Shown: piece after piece, positions 49,031 to 58,116 of the stretch
How the letters are laid out: the number at the start of each line of letters is the position of its first letter
Position numbering within the stretch: position 1 is the first letter of the stretch
NCBI RefSeq assembly: GCF_002310815.1
Contig: NZ_CP011032.1
Location: forward strand, 2,272,001 to 2,336,000
DNA length: 64,000 nucleotides
DNA from: Pseudoalteromonas tunicata
GTDB taxonomy: Bacteria > Pseudomonadota > Gammaproteobacteria > Enterobacterales > Alteromonadaceae
Reading direction: 5' to 3'
Notes under the pieces: model-generated
Told to the model about the DNA's origin: nothing
Database searches by the model: none
What the model saw: only the letters and a program-made list of their open reading frames with translations
Translations under genes and position numbers: made by a program

Positions 49031-49060
49031 TTGCTAACCTGTAATGAATAGTGGGATAAT
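49031..49060 (+). promoter_or_regulatory. Candidate promoter for rne
   Basis: TTGCTA-N18-GATAAT. Transcription would begin near 49067, giving a 5' leader of about 380 bases, similar to the 361-base leader of E. coli rne. Confidence 0.5.
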
Positions 49061-49066
49061 CCCGCA

Positions 49067-49447
49067 GTAAATTACCTGTAAAGCAGGAATTTTGGTGCTT
49101 TTTTGCACAAATAGGAAGTGGTGTCGCACACTTCGGATACAAGATCATACAGATTCAAGCTAAGATTTCCAAAGCTTTTAGTAGATATCCGAATAACTCG
49201 TGTCTTCAGCCTACGACGATGAGCGTAATGTATCGTCAGATAGAGCTGAACGCCTGCCTAAAAAAAGCGAATAATATAACGGTTTTGTCCAAACTTAAGT
49301 GGTCGACAGTTCGTTTAGTTTAATTTTTAAATACATATCCCCGACAGACATCCAGTCGTGAGACTGCACAAAAATAAAGGGGTGTCTGAACTAATTGAAA
49401 CAATCTCCACCATTTAGGCCAATTAGACACATTAATAGAGTAACAAT
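49067..49447 (+). promoter_or_regulatory. Long rne 5' leader, probable autoregulatory region
   Basis: This part of the 449-base rluC-rne spacer has no coding frame. It contains hairpins CCTG-N5-CAGG (near 49077), GTGC-N6-GCAC (near 49096-49109) and GAAGTG-N8-CACTTC (near 49117-49136), then AU-rich single-stranded stretches. E. coli RNase E controls its own level by cleaving such a leader; a similar role is inferred here by position and length. Confidence 0.5.
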
Positions 49448-52400
49448 ATGAAACGTATGCTAATCAATGCTACGCAGCAAGAAGAAATGCGCGTCGCACT
49501 GGTTGACGGCCAACGCTTATACGATCTAGATATCGAAAGCCCAGGTCACGAACAGAAAAAAGCTAATATTTACAAAGGTAAAATTACCCGCGTTGAACCA
49601 AGTTTAGAAGCTGCATTTGTTGATTATGGCGCACAACGCCATGGTTTCCTTCCTTTAAAAGAAATTGCCCGCACTTACTTTCCTAAAGATTATAACTTCA
49701 GTGGTCGTCCAAATATCAAAGACGTGATCAAAGAAGGTCAAGAAGTTATTGTTCAAGTAGACAAAGAAGAACGTGGTCAAAAAGGTGCTGCATTAACTAC
49801 GTTTATCAGTGTCGCTGGTAGTTATTTAGTATTAATGCCAAATAACCCGCGTGCAGGTGGTATTTCTCGTCGTATTGAAGGGGATGAGCGTACTGATCTT
49901 AAAGATGCATTAAGCCGTTTAGAATTACCAAAAGGCATGGGACTCATTGTTCGTACTGCTGGTGTTGGTAAATCATTTGAAGAACTCGATTACGACTTAA
50001 AAGCACTACTTATTCACTGGGATGCCATTGTTACAGCCTCTGAAAAAGGCCCTGCTCCGTTTTTAATCCACCAAGAAAGCAACGTAATTTTCCGTGCTAT
50101 TCGTGATTATTTACGTCGTGACATTGGTGAAATTCTGATTGATAAAACACGCGTTTTTGAAGAAGCAAAAGCCCATATAGAGCGTTTTCGCCCTGATTTT
50201 ATGAGCCGCGTTAAACTTTACAAAGGCGAAGTACCGCTGTTTACTCATTACCAAATTGAAAGTCAAATCGAATCAGCGTTTCAACGCGAAGTACGTCTAC
50301 CTTCAGGAGGTTCAATTGTAATTGACCCAACAGAAGCCTTGACCTCAATTGATATCAACTCATCAAAAGCCACTAAAGGTGGTGATATTGAAGAAACAGC
50401 ATTTAATACCAATTTAGAAGCTGCTGATGAAATTGCCCGTCAATTGCGTTTACGTGATTTAGGTGGCTTAATTGTTATCGACTTTATCGATATGACACCA
50501 CCACGTCATCAACGTGAAGTTGAAAATCGTTTAAAAGAAGCCGTACGCCCTGACCGTGCTCGTGTTCAAATCGGTAAAATCTCACGTTTTGGTTTACTTG
50601 AAATGTCGCGTCAACGTCTTCGCCCTTCATTAGGTGAAGCAAGCCAAGGCACCTGTCCGCGTTGTAATGGCCAAGGTACAATTCGCTCGACGGAATCAAT
50701 CGCACTATCAATTTTGCGTTTAATCGAAGAAGAAGCGATAAAAGACAATACAGCACAAGTGAATGCTCAAGTGCCTGTGAGCGTTGCTGCGTACTTGCTC
50801 AATGAAAAACGCCGCAGCGTCAGTGCTATTGAAAAACATCATGAATGTGATGTGGTTATTGTGCCAAATCAGCACATGGAAACCCCTCATTATGAAGTGC
50901 ACCGTCTAAAACACGATGAAACCGTTGAATCGGTAAGCTACAGCCAAATTAAAAAGCCTGAAGCGATGTCGTTTGATGCCAGCAAAATTCAAAAAGTTGA
51001 AAAAGAACAACCTGCATTACAAGGTGTTATTTCACCTACTGAACCTGCTCCAGTTGCCAAAAAACCTGAGCCTGCTCCAGTTGCTGTTGCGCCAAGTGAA
51101 GGTCTACTGAGCAAGCTGACTCGTTGGGTAAAAAGTTTATTCGCGAGCGAAGAAAAGCCCGAAGTTAAAGAGGCCCAAGAGCGTACGACTCCTCCACGTA
51201 ATAACGATTCTCGTCGTCGCAATAACAGTCGTGCGCGTCCACCACGCAAATCGGTCGATGCAAGTGATTCGGCTACAAAACCAGCTGATAAGCCGGTTCG
51301 TGATAATAGCGATTCACGTGTGGAACGTGATAGCCGTGATAACAAAAACAAGCGTCGTCGCTCACCTAACCGTAAACCTGCAAGCGAAGTAGTTGAAACT
51401 GCCGCCGCTGCTGTTGAAGCAGTTGTTGAGCAACAACCTGAGCCGCGCTTTAAAGAGCGCCGTCAACGCCGTAATTTGCGTAAAAAAGTACGTGTAACTG
51501 AAGATGTGCTTGAGACTTTAACACTGGACGATATTAAAGTTGTTGAGCCAGCACCACAAGTGCAAGTAAAAACCGCTCAAGCAGACGTTAAAGTTGAAGA
51601 TAAGCCAAGCACTAAAACTGAGAAAGTTATCAGTGATGAAGACGTTGGTTTTGATAATGTTGATGCTTTAAACAATGAAGAAGATGGCGCAGACTCGAAA
51701 GAACCGCGTAGTCGCTCTCGTCGTTCACCTCGTCATTTACGTGCTGCGGGTCAAAAACGCCGCAAACCAAATGAAGGTGAAAATACTGCACAAATAGAGA
51801 CAGTGGAATCGCCAGGTTTCGTACCTGTTGCAGACCAAGAAATAGCAGCACAGCAATCTCGCAAACAACAAGCATTAAAAGTTGCGGTTGATGCGGTTGA
51901 TGCGGTTGATGCGGTTGATGCGAAAATTGTTGAGGATTCTGCTCCAGTTGCAACGACTGAAGTACCTGTGATTGAAGTTACATCAACGGAAGTCGCTTCA
52001 ATAGAGGTGAGTAAAACAACGGATATTGAACCTGCTGAAGTGGTAAGTGATGTATTAGCTGTTACGACTGCCGTTGTTGAACAGACTCAAAGCGATGAAG
52101 TTGCGCAATCTGTTGAAGTTAGTCCTGTGGTTGAAGTTAGTCCTGCGGTTGAACAAAGTGTTCTAGTATCTGAAGATGTAACGCAAACAGCGATTGAAGC
52201 CGAAACTACACCAGTAAATGATGTTGAAATATCGACAGACACTGCTCTGCAGTCTACGGATACGCCGCTTGTAATTGAAACTGAAGCGTCAGAAGCTGAA
52301 ACAGTAATTGAAACTGAAACGTCAGAAACTGAAGTAAACCAAGAATCTAAAGAAGCAGAAGCTACTGATGTAACAAATGCTGCTGTTGAACAAGTGGTTG

Positions 52401-52690
52401 AAACAGTTATGGCAGTTGAAGTTGAATCAACACCTAACGTTGAAGTTGAATCAACACCAGCTATTGGTGCTGAACAAAACCCTGTTACGGTTGTTGAAGC
52501 CCGAGTGTCTGCAATTGCCAGTGCACCAATGACTAAACCAACAGCTATTGCGTTAACTGAAAATGTTACTCTACCTAGCGCGATGCCAGCAGAGCAAAGA
52601 GTACAAGTACAATACAGTGAGCAACAATCAGGTTCAATTGCACCGACTAGTCGTGCAAGTGCACCAATGACTAAAGCTCAAGCAGTTTAA
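49448..52690 (+). CDS. rne: Ribonuclease E
   Basis: A 1080-residue endoribonuclease, the core of the RNA degradosome. The N-terminal catalytic half (1-520) has the S1 domain (about 35-125), the 5' sensor and RNase H regions, catalytic Asp in [10 protein letters not shown] and [10 protein letters not shown], and the Zn-link CPRCNGQG. The C-terminal half is disordered: a short amphipathic helix ([15 protein letters not shown]) for membrane binding, an Arg-rich RNA-binding stretch (about 580-650), and a very acidic Glu/Val repeat tail. It ends with two copies of SAPMTK, the motif at E. coli's PNPase-binding end. Confidence 0.96.
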   Translation: MKRMLINATQQEEMRVALVDGQRLYDLDIESPGHEQKKANIYKGKITRVEPSLEAAFVDYGAQRHGFLPLKEIARTYFPKDYNFSGRPNIKDVIKEGQEVIVQVDKEERGQKGAALTTFISVAGSYLVLMPNNPRAGGISRRIEGDERTDLKDALSRLELPKGMGLIVRTAGVGKSFEELDYDLKALLIHWDAIVTASEKGPAPFLIHQESNVIFRAIRDYLRRDIGEILIDKTRVFEEAKAHIERFRPDFMSRVKLYKGEVPLFTHYQIESQIESAFQREVRLPSGGSIVIDPTEALTSIDINSSKATKGGDIEETAFNTNLEAADEIARQLRLRDLGGLIVIDFIDMTPPRHQREVENRLKEAVRPDRARVQIGKISRFGLLEMSRQRLRPSLGEASQGTCPRCNGQGTIRSTESIALSILRLIEEEAIKDNTAQVNAQVPVSVAAYLLNEKRRSVSAIEKHHECDVVIVPNQHMETPHYEVHRLKHDETVESVSYSQIKKPEAMSFDASKIQKVEKEQPALQGVISPTEPAPVAKKPEPAPVAVAPSEGLLSKLTRWVKSLFASEEKPEVKEAQERTTPPRNNDSRRRNNSRARPPRKSVDASDSATKPADKPVRDNSDSRVERDSRDNKNKRRRSPNRKPASEVVETAAAAVEAVVEQQPEPRFKERRQRRNLRKKVRVTEDVLETLTLDDIKVVEPAPQVQVKTAQADVKVEDKPSTKTEKVISDEDVGFDNVDALNNEEDGADSKEPRSRSRRSPRHLRAAGQKRRKPNEGENTAQIETVESPGFVPVADQEIAAQQSRKQQALKVAVDAVDAVDAVDAKIVEDSAPVATTEVPVIEVTSTEVASIEVSKTTDIEPAEVVSDVLAVTTAVVEQTQSDEVAQSVEVSPVVEVSPAVEQSVLVSEDVTQTAIEAETTPVNDVEISTDTALQSTDTPLVIETEASEAETVIETETSETEVNQESKEAEATDVTNAAVEQVVETVMAVEVESTPNVEVESTPAIGAEQNPVTVVEARVSAIASAPMTKPTAIALTENVTLPSAMPAEQRVQVQYSEQQSGSIAPTSRASAPMTKAQAV
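51884..51922 (+). repeat. In-frame 9-bp tandem repeat in rne
   Basis: Four exact copies of GCGGTTGAT followed by GCG, coding for (VDA)4. Copies are identical at the DNA level, including codon choice, so recent slippage is likely. It lies in the disordered tail, where changes of whole repeats would keep the frame. Confidence 0.9.
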
Positions 52691-52707
52691 CGTTTAGTTA
52701 AACCAAT

Positions 52708-52738
52708 AAAAAAGCAGCTCAAGTTGAGCTGCTTTTTT
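52708..52738 (+). terminator. Rho-independent terminator of rne
   Basis: A perfect stem GCAGCTCAA / TTGAGCTGC, flanked by AAAAAA and TTTTTT, begins 18 bases after the rne stop. It can work in both directions. Confidence 0.9.
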
Positions 52739-52851
52739 GTTTTTAGTTTAATGAAAACTGACTCTGTTAAGTTAATATCAATTGCTACCACTCACGACAA
52801 CATTGAGCCGTCAATATCTTTAGACAAAAAGGCATATTGACTAAGTTAATA

Positions 52852-53865
52852 CTAAGATTCTTCAGCAAAAAACTTTTGTAATTGGTCTTTTAGATTCGGT
52901 GGAATCCCTTTAATTGTCAGTGTATCTGAACGCTCATCATAATGAATACGCTCGCCTAAATGCTTACGCTCAAAACTAATACTCACGCCAGCACCTGCAC
53001 CGGCAAACTTCACCATACTGGTTACTGTTTTCTTATCAATTGGGAAACTTTCCGATAAGTCGTAATTTTGCTCACGATAAAAGGTATCAAAACTTGGGCC
53101 TTCGCCTTTGCTAATGGTATCCGATAACGCAACAACTTCAGCATCATTGCCGGTTGTAACACAATCACTACAGTAATCAAAAACTTGACGACGTAATTCA
53201 TTTTTTTCTTGGCGATCAAATTCTTGTTCAGAAAAATAATCTTCCACGGCTTCTAACATCACTTGGCTTTGCTGACGGGCATCAATCCCCTCTTCACAAC
53301 CTAAAAAATCTAAGAAGAAATCTGCAACTTTACGCCCAGCTCGTCCTTTGATAAATGAAACATAACGATTTTCATCCGCTTGTGCCGCCCATTGCGATAA
53401 GTTAATTCTTGCCGCAAGTTGCATACGGGTGATATCTAAATGACGAGACATCGCTAAATCAAGATCTGAGGTAATCGAATAATGATCTTTGATATTAATT
53501 AACGCTATCATCATAAAATCATCTGCCACATACTTATAATGGCAAAAGACTAAATAACCTGTTTCGTTAAAGGCGTATTTATTGAGTTCTTCTTTTAGCA
53601 CTTGTGTGGCTTGCTCTGTCATATTCCAGAAATGACAATCACCTTGCCGATATGACTGCAATGCTGATGCGACCACGCTATTCTTCTGGCCACTAAAGCC
53701 ACAAAATCCCTTACCAGGCTTGCCATTATAAGCATGATGGAGCTGTTCGATGAAAACCTCAACACGGTCATTCACAGGCATCTCATCGCCTCTGAGATGG
53801 ATCTCTATTTTTTCGTCTTTTTTGTCGACATAATGAACGACTAATCTTTCAACTTGTGTTGTCAT
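52852..53865 (-). CDS. yejK: Nucleoid-associated protein YejK
   Basis: A 337-residue NdpA-family nucleoid protein. It has the family's start QVERLVVHYVDKKDE, YNGKPGKGFCGFSG, YLVFCHYKYVADDFMMIALI and the conserved FIKGRAGRKVADFFLDFLGCEEG and SFERKHLGERIHYDE. The ATG at 53865 is used; GGAGG lies 14 bases upstream, further than usual, and an in-frame TTG at 53886 has no such site. It is divergent from yejL-yejM as in E. coli. Confidence 0.92.
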   Translation of the reverse strand: MTTQVERLVVHYVDKKDEKIEIHLRGDEMPVNDRVEVFIEQLHHAYNGKPGKGFCGFSGQKNSVVASALQSYRQGDCHFWNMTEQATQVLKEELNKYAFNETGYLVFCHYKYVADDFMMIALINIKDHYSITSDLDLAMSRHLDITRMQLAARINLSQWAAQADENRYVSFIKGRAGRKVADFFLDFLGCEEGIDARQQSQVMLEAVEDYFSEQEFDRQEKNELRRQVFDYCSDCVTTGNDAEVVALSDTISKGEGPSFDTFYREQNYDLSESFPIDKKTVTSMVKFAGAGAGVSISFERKHLGERIHYDERSDTLTIKGIPPNLKDQLQKFFAEES

Positions 53866-53928
53866 CTTTGTTTTTTGCGCCTCCAATGTTAATATGGTAG
53901 TAATTTTTGTTGTGTGAAGAATCCTAGA

Positions 53929-54141
53929 ATGCCAATTATATCAAAATACTCTAATGAACAAGTAGAAAAAATCGTTGATGAAGTGATTACATTACTACAA
54001 AGCCATAAAGCGCCTGTAGACTTAAGCTTAATGTGCTTAGGAAATGCAATTACCCATATCATTAGCGAACATGTTCCAGCTAAAAAACAAGCAGAAGTTG
54101 CGAGTAACTTCGCCCAAGCATTAAAACAATCGGTTAAATAA
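53929..54141 (+). CDS. yejL: YejL-family protein (DUF1414)
   Basis: A 70-residue protein. MPIISKYSNEQVEKIVDEVI and HKAPVDLSLMCLGNAITHII match YejL closely. The ATG at 53929 is the family start; five upstream in-frame codons are excluded. It is five bases before the yejM-like gene. Confidence 0.92.
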   Translation: MPIISKYSNEQVEKIVDEVITLLQSHKAPVDLSLMCLGNAITHIISEHVPAKKQAEVASNFAQALKQSVK

Positions 54142-54145
54142 CTGA

Positions 54146-55660
54146 ATGAATCTTGCAGAACAAAGTCAATTTACCTCTAAAGCAAGTCAACTATTAAGCT
54201 GGGGCCATTGGTTTACATTCGCCAATATTGGCTTAGCGCTCATAATTAGTTTTGCTTACCTTGCAGCAGATAACGCTCCTGAAACTTTTTTAGGTGGTGT
54301 CTATCTATTAATAAATTGGCTAGGCCATATTGGCTTTTTAACGTTTATTTGCTTTGTTCTGACCATTTTCCCTCTGAGTTTAGTTTTCCCATACCCACGG
54401 CATATTCGAGGTATGGCGGCGGTGCTTGCCACCTTTGGAGCGTCACTTTTAGCCCTTGATGCCTTTGTATATTTTAATTTAGGGTATCATTTAAGCTCCT
54501 CTGCGTTACCACAAATTATGTCATTAACATGGCAAACATTGGTAAAAGGTTCTTGGCTTGCAACATTTAGTGCCGGTGCCATTGTATTGCTCATTTTATG
54601 CTTTGAATTGGTTATCAGTAATTTTTGCTGGCACCATCTTGAGCGCCTAAAACAAATTACATGCGGTAAGAAGATAACCGCCCTATTTGTTTGCTGCTTT
54701 GCCGCCAGCCACTTAATGCATATTTGGGCTGATGCGAACTTAAATTTTGATATCACCAAACAAGATAACGTTTTACCATTATCATACCCAACAACAGCGC
54801 GTAGCTTACTGGCTAAAAATAATTTATTAGATATCGACCTTTATCAGAAACAGCGAGATATTAAAGTCACTGGCCTTGATAATCACTACCAGTTACCAAC
54901 TCATATTCCAGCTTGTCGCCTCACCAGTCAGGTTAAAAATAGCAGCAACATTGATTTTTTAATTTTTGATTCTGAGCAAGAATTACAGCGTTATATCAAA
55001 AAACAAACAATACAAACGTTTTATCCGCTTGAGCGCTTTTTACAGCCAACGCTCGCAGAAGATACTGTCTTTAATTTGGTTTATGGCCTACCAGCCTATT
55101 ACAAACCGTCGTTATTAAGTGAACAAATAAAGCCAGCTTGGTTAAATGAGCATATTCAGTTTACTAGTGAAGGTTGGCCTGAGTTTGAATTTTTAAATCG
55201 CCCAGCAACTTCAGCACACAATGCAAAAATCAACTTAGTTCGCGCAAGTGACTCAACTCAAAGTACCGCTGATCGTATTTTTGCTTTTAGCTTAGCAACA
55301 AACCATGTTCGAGTAGTCGAGTCATCTACTTTATACGTCAGTGATAAAGCGCTTCGTCAAGACAGCAATATCATTCAACCTATGGACTTAATTACAACTA
55401 GCTTGGCGTATTACTGGGGCTGCTCTGATGTAGCAGCCGCAACATTAATGGGTAATAATCTAATAAAAGAGCAAGCAGACAGTGGTATAAATTACTCTCA
55501 AGGCGTGTTTATTGCCTATAAAAAAGACCGTATTACCTTGATTGAACCTGATGGCAGCTTTAAAAATATATCTGCAGCTCAAGGTTTTGCACTCGAACAC
55601 AAGCTAGACGTTCCCTTTTTAGTTGAAAGTATTAAAGAGCTCAAACGCTTCAGTCCATAA
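54146..55660 (+). CDS. YejM/PbgA-like membrane protein with reduced sulfatase-like domain
   Basis: A 504-residue protein equivalent by position to E. coli YejM (586 residues), the cardiolipin- and LPS-sensing regulator of LpxC. The five-helix DUF3413 N-terminus (about 1-190) is well kept (SWGHWFTFANIGLALIISFAYL; FPYPRHIRGM; DAFVYFNLGYHL). The periplasmic sulfatase-like part is short and divergent: VYGLPAYYKPSLL aligns with the family's FYGLPGSYWDA, but the N-terminal metal block (V-D-x-R-x-D) reads DFLIFDSEQELQ, and the core is cut. It may keep the sensing role while losing structure. Co-transcribed with yejL. Confidence 0.82.
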   Translation: MNLAEQSQFTSKASQLLSWGHWFTFANIGLALIISFAYLAADNAPETFLGGVYLLINWLGHIGFLTFICFVLTIFPLSLVFPYPRHIRGMAAVLATFGASLLALDAFVYFNLGYHLSSSALPQIMSLTWQTLVKGSWLATFSAGAIVLLILCFELVISNFCWHHLERLKQITCGKKITALFVCCFAASHLMHIWADANLNFDITKQDNVLPLSYPTTARSLLAKNNLLDIDLYQKQRDIKVTGLDNHYQLPTHIPACRLTSQVKNSSNIDFLIFDSEQELQRYIKKQTIQTFYPLERFLQPTLAEDTVFNLVYGLPAYYKPSLLSEQIKPAWLNEHIQFTSEGWPEFEFLNRPATSAHNAKINLVRASDSTQSTADRIFAFSLATNHVRVVESSTLYVSDKALRQDSNIIQPMDLITTSLAYYWGCSDVAAATLMGNNLIKEQADSGINYSQGVFIAYKKDRITLIEPDGSFKNISAAQGFALEHKLDVPFLVESIKELKRFSP

Positions 55661-55695
55661 AAACTAGACTAAAGTATTGCTTGTCGCTACAGTGA

Positions 55696-55726
55696 TCCCT
55701 AGTTATGTTAAAAATGTAACTAGGGA
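55696..55726 (+). promoter_or_regulatory. Hairpin overlapping a ribosome binding site
   Basis: TCCCTAGTTA / TAACTAGGGA form a perfect 10-bp stem with an 11-base loop. The second arm contains most of the AGGGAG Shine-Dalgarno sequence six bases before the ATG at 55733. Folding would hide the ribosome binding site; it is not followed by a T-run, so termination is less likely. Confidence 0.6.
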
Positions 55727-55732
55727 GATGTT

Positions 55733-56239
55733 ATGTCAGTAATAAAAAATGGTTCTGTATTAGTCTCAATCCTTTTCATATCATATTCATCTTTTTGCAT
55801 GGCAAAAACTGATAATACTCGTTTTTATCAATGCCAAGGCGAAAAAGGAATTATAATCAGCCAGTTTCCTTGCTCTGCAGATGCTGAGCTGAAAACGGTA
55901 TCAACATTTGTACCTAAAGAAACTCGTGATACCCAGCAAGATATTATTCAACTTAATCAAACTCAATTTGAGCAACAAATTGAAGTTCTTGAATCAAAAA
56001 TAAAAACTGCGCAACAAAAGATCCGAAACTATCAAAGAGCCAAAATGACTGAGCGACGTGATGAGCTTGATAAACTCGAAAAGTTAATGGATCAAAAAAC
56101 CAAAAAAGCACTAAGCAAAACTGTAAAACAAGAAGTAAAAAATATCGAAAATAAATATGACGAGCAAGTAAAAGAGCAGCGCCTTATTTTAAAAGACTTA
56201 AAAAGTGAGTTAACCAGTCTCAAAAAACGTTACCAATAG
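55733..56239 (+). CDS. Secreted coiled-coil protein, DUF4124-like start
   Basis: A 168-residue exported protein. A signal peptide (cut near FCMA-KT, residue 24) is followed by FYQCQGEKGIIISQFPCSAD, a two-cysteine DUF4124-like motif. The rest (about 60-165) is one charged coiled coil rich in Lys, Glu and Gln. No enzyme motif. AGGGAG is six bases before the ATG but lies in a hairpin. Function unknown; a periplasmic structural role would fit. Confidence 0.75.
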   Translation: MSVIKNGSVLVSILFISYSSFCMAKTDNTRFYQCQGEKGIIISQFPCSADAELKTVSTFVPKETRDTQQDIIQLNQTQFEQQIEVLESKIKTAQQKIRNYQRAKMTERRDELDKLEKLMDQKTKKALSKTVKQEVKNIENKYDEQVKEQRLILKDLKSELTSLKKRYQ

Positions 56240-56333
56240 CCAAGCTGCTGAAATAATAAGATAAAAGATAAATACCTTGCGTATTAAGAGCATTTTATTA
56301 GACTGAAGCATTCCACTTCATTGAGGTTGTTTC

Positions 56334-57437
56334 ATGTACCAGTTATTTTTTGTTTTAGTTTTATTGTTTTTCTCTGTGTCTAGTGTTGCCCGTTTATTTG
56401 AGCCTCAACTCCCCACACAGGCTCTAACAATTAATACCAATACTGAAAAACTTTGCCAAGTAGCAGCATCAACCTCGGCGTACCTTCAGCGCGGGTTTGA
56501 GTACGACCCTAACGTAAACCACGCCAATGTATTAAAACAGTTCGGTGTAAGTAGTGACAGAATAAAAGCGACGTTAGATTTTATTTGCCAAATTACACAA
56601 GAAGATAAAGCACGTAACCAAGCATCAAGACTCAATTCATTTGCATTTATCGAGCAACATTTTGAGTTTATTCGCTGGTACCCTGATGGTGAAAATGCCC
56701 AACGATTTGCCGCTAAAAAACCATTATTGGCAAATTTACCTAATGATCGTTTATTAATGACGAAGTATTACGTACATCTTGCAAAAGGGCATTCAACCCC
56801 TTCGGTTGATTTCCCACATGCTTTATATGCACTACCTTTTGATGAAAGTGATTTGACTCTAGATCAAGCGAATGAGCAACCTGGTTTAACTCGCTTTCAA
56901 TTTGGTAAACAAGCTATTTTACAACAACCCCTTAGTGCAGATATTGCCAAGCCATTGGTGTATTTATCTCGTAGCGACTTAGAGTCGGCCTTATTACAAG
57001 GTACTGTAGTCGTGGATTCAGATAAAACCCAAACGGTTTATAACGTACATCGCAACAACGCCATCGCGTATGATCGTAACCTTAAACCTGAACAACAACA
57101 GCGATATTGGTACTTTAAACAAGTAGAGGGGATTTTAGGGTACGGTAAAGATGCAGAATTTAAAATAACAGTACAACCCGAAGTCACCTTTGCGGGTGAT
57201 TTATATCAACTCGGGTTAGGGCATTTATTATTAAGCCAATTTAATTTTAAACAACATCAGGAATATCGACTTGGCATTTTAGCCGATACCGGTGGCGCAT
57301 TTGATGACAACTTATATCAGTTAGACTATTTAGCCGGTAGTTATCATGGATTTGCCGAATATGCAGCTGCAAATCGCCATTTACCAGATTACATCAATGT
57401 CTGGTTTATGGTGCTAAAACAACCTCAACCACAGTAA
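56334..57437 (+). CDS. Exported MltA/3D-domain-like protein
   Basis: A 367-residue protein with a signal peptide (about 1-19). The C-terminus has LGILADTGGAFDDNLYQLDYLAG, resembling the 3D double-psi beta-barrel motif of MltA lytic transglycosylases (ADTGGAI..N..D.Y), with the candidate catalytic Asp in QLDY. The N-terminal part is not recognisable MltA. No lipobox is seen, unlike E. coli MltA. A divergent murein-acting protein is likely, at low certainty. It is ten bases before the LOG-family gene and probably co-transcribed with it. Confidence 0.65.
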   Translation: MYQLFFVLVLLFFSVSSVARLFEPQLPTQALTINTNTEKLCQVAASTSAYLQRGFEYDPNVNHANVLKQFGVSSDRIKATLDFICQITQEDKARNQASRLNSFAFIEQHFEFIRWYPDGENAQRFAAKKPLLANLPNDRLLMTKYYVHLAKGHSTPSVDFPHALYALPFDESDLTLDQANEQPGLTRFQFGKQAILQQPLSADIAKPLVYLSRSDLESALLQGTVVVDSDKTQTVYNVHRNNAIAYDRNLKPEQQQRYWYFKQVEGILGYGKDAEFKITVQPEVTFAGDLYQLGLGHLLLSQFNFKQHQEYRLGILADTGGAFDDNLYQLDYLAGSYHGFAEYAAANRHLPDYINVWFMVLKQPQPQ

Positions 57438-57447
57438 AGAGAATACT

Positions 57448-58092
57448 ATGATAGACAATCTCAAAGGTGATGAATCATGGCGTATGTTTCGGATCATCAG
57501 TGAATTTGCTGATGGATTTGATAAATTATCCGATTTAGGACCTGCCGTTTCAATTTTTGGTTCTGCGCGCTTAACTGAGCATTCTCCTTATTATCAACAC
57601 ACAGTCACGCTGGCACAAATGTTAGCTAAAAACAACTTTGCCATCATCTCAGGTGGTGGCCCTGGCATTATGGAAGCCGCCAATCGGGGGGCACACCAAG
57701 CAGGCGGGATCAGTGTCGGTTTAAATATTGAATTGCCCAAAGAGCAAATGGCTAACCCTTATCAAACCCTTCCTATTGAGTTTCGATATTTTTTTACTCG
57801 CAAAGTGATGTTTGTAAAACACTCTCTAGGCTATGTATGTATGCCAGGTGGGTTTGGTACCTTAGATGAAACCTTCGAGGCACTCACCTTGCTACAAACC
57901 GGTAGAGTCAGCAAAATGCCAGTGATTTTATTTGGTAAATCATTTTGGCAAGGACTGGTCACTTGGCTGAGCGAGCAATTAATTGCCAATGATTTAATCG
58001 AACCGATTGATTTAACATTATTTACTATTACAGATGATATTGATGAAGTAGTTGAAATACTAAAGCAACATAGGCTAAAGTCACATAAATAG
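57448..58092 (+). CDS. LOG-family protein (TIGR00730-type)
   Basis: A 214-residue Rossmann-fold protein with the LOG signature: IISGGGPGIMEAANRGAHQAGG and MPGGFGTLDETFEALTLLQTG (PGGxGTxxE). These are the phosphate- and ribose-binding motifs of nucleotide 5'-monophosphate phosphoribohydrolases. A nucleotide-salvage or stress-related role is likely. It lies 24 bases before aceK. Confidence 0.9.
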   Translation: MIDNLKGDESWRMFRIISEFADGFDKLSDLGPAVSIFGSARLTEHSPYYQHTVTLAQMLAKNNFAIISGGGPGIMEAANRGAHQAGGISVGLNIELPKEQMANPYQTLPIEFRYFFTRKVMFVKHSLGYVCMPGGFGTLDETFEALTLLQTGRVSKMPVILFGKSFWQGLVTWLSEQLIANDLIEPIDLTLFTITDDIDEVVEILKQHRLKSHK

Positions 58093-58116
58093 AGCAAAAA
58101 CTCTAAAGGAGTGTAT

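Noticed and set aside
51884..51922. Tandem repeat as a possible CRISPR or regulatory array
   Set aside because: The units are contiguous 9-mers in frame inside rne with no spacers.
49448..52690. Long antisense frames opposite rne
   Set aside because: They are by-products of biased codon use in the repetitive, acidic coding strand and have no recognisable protein features.
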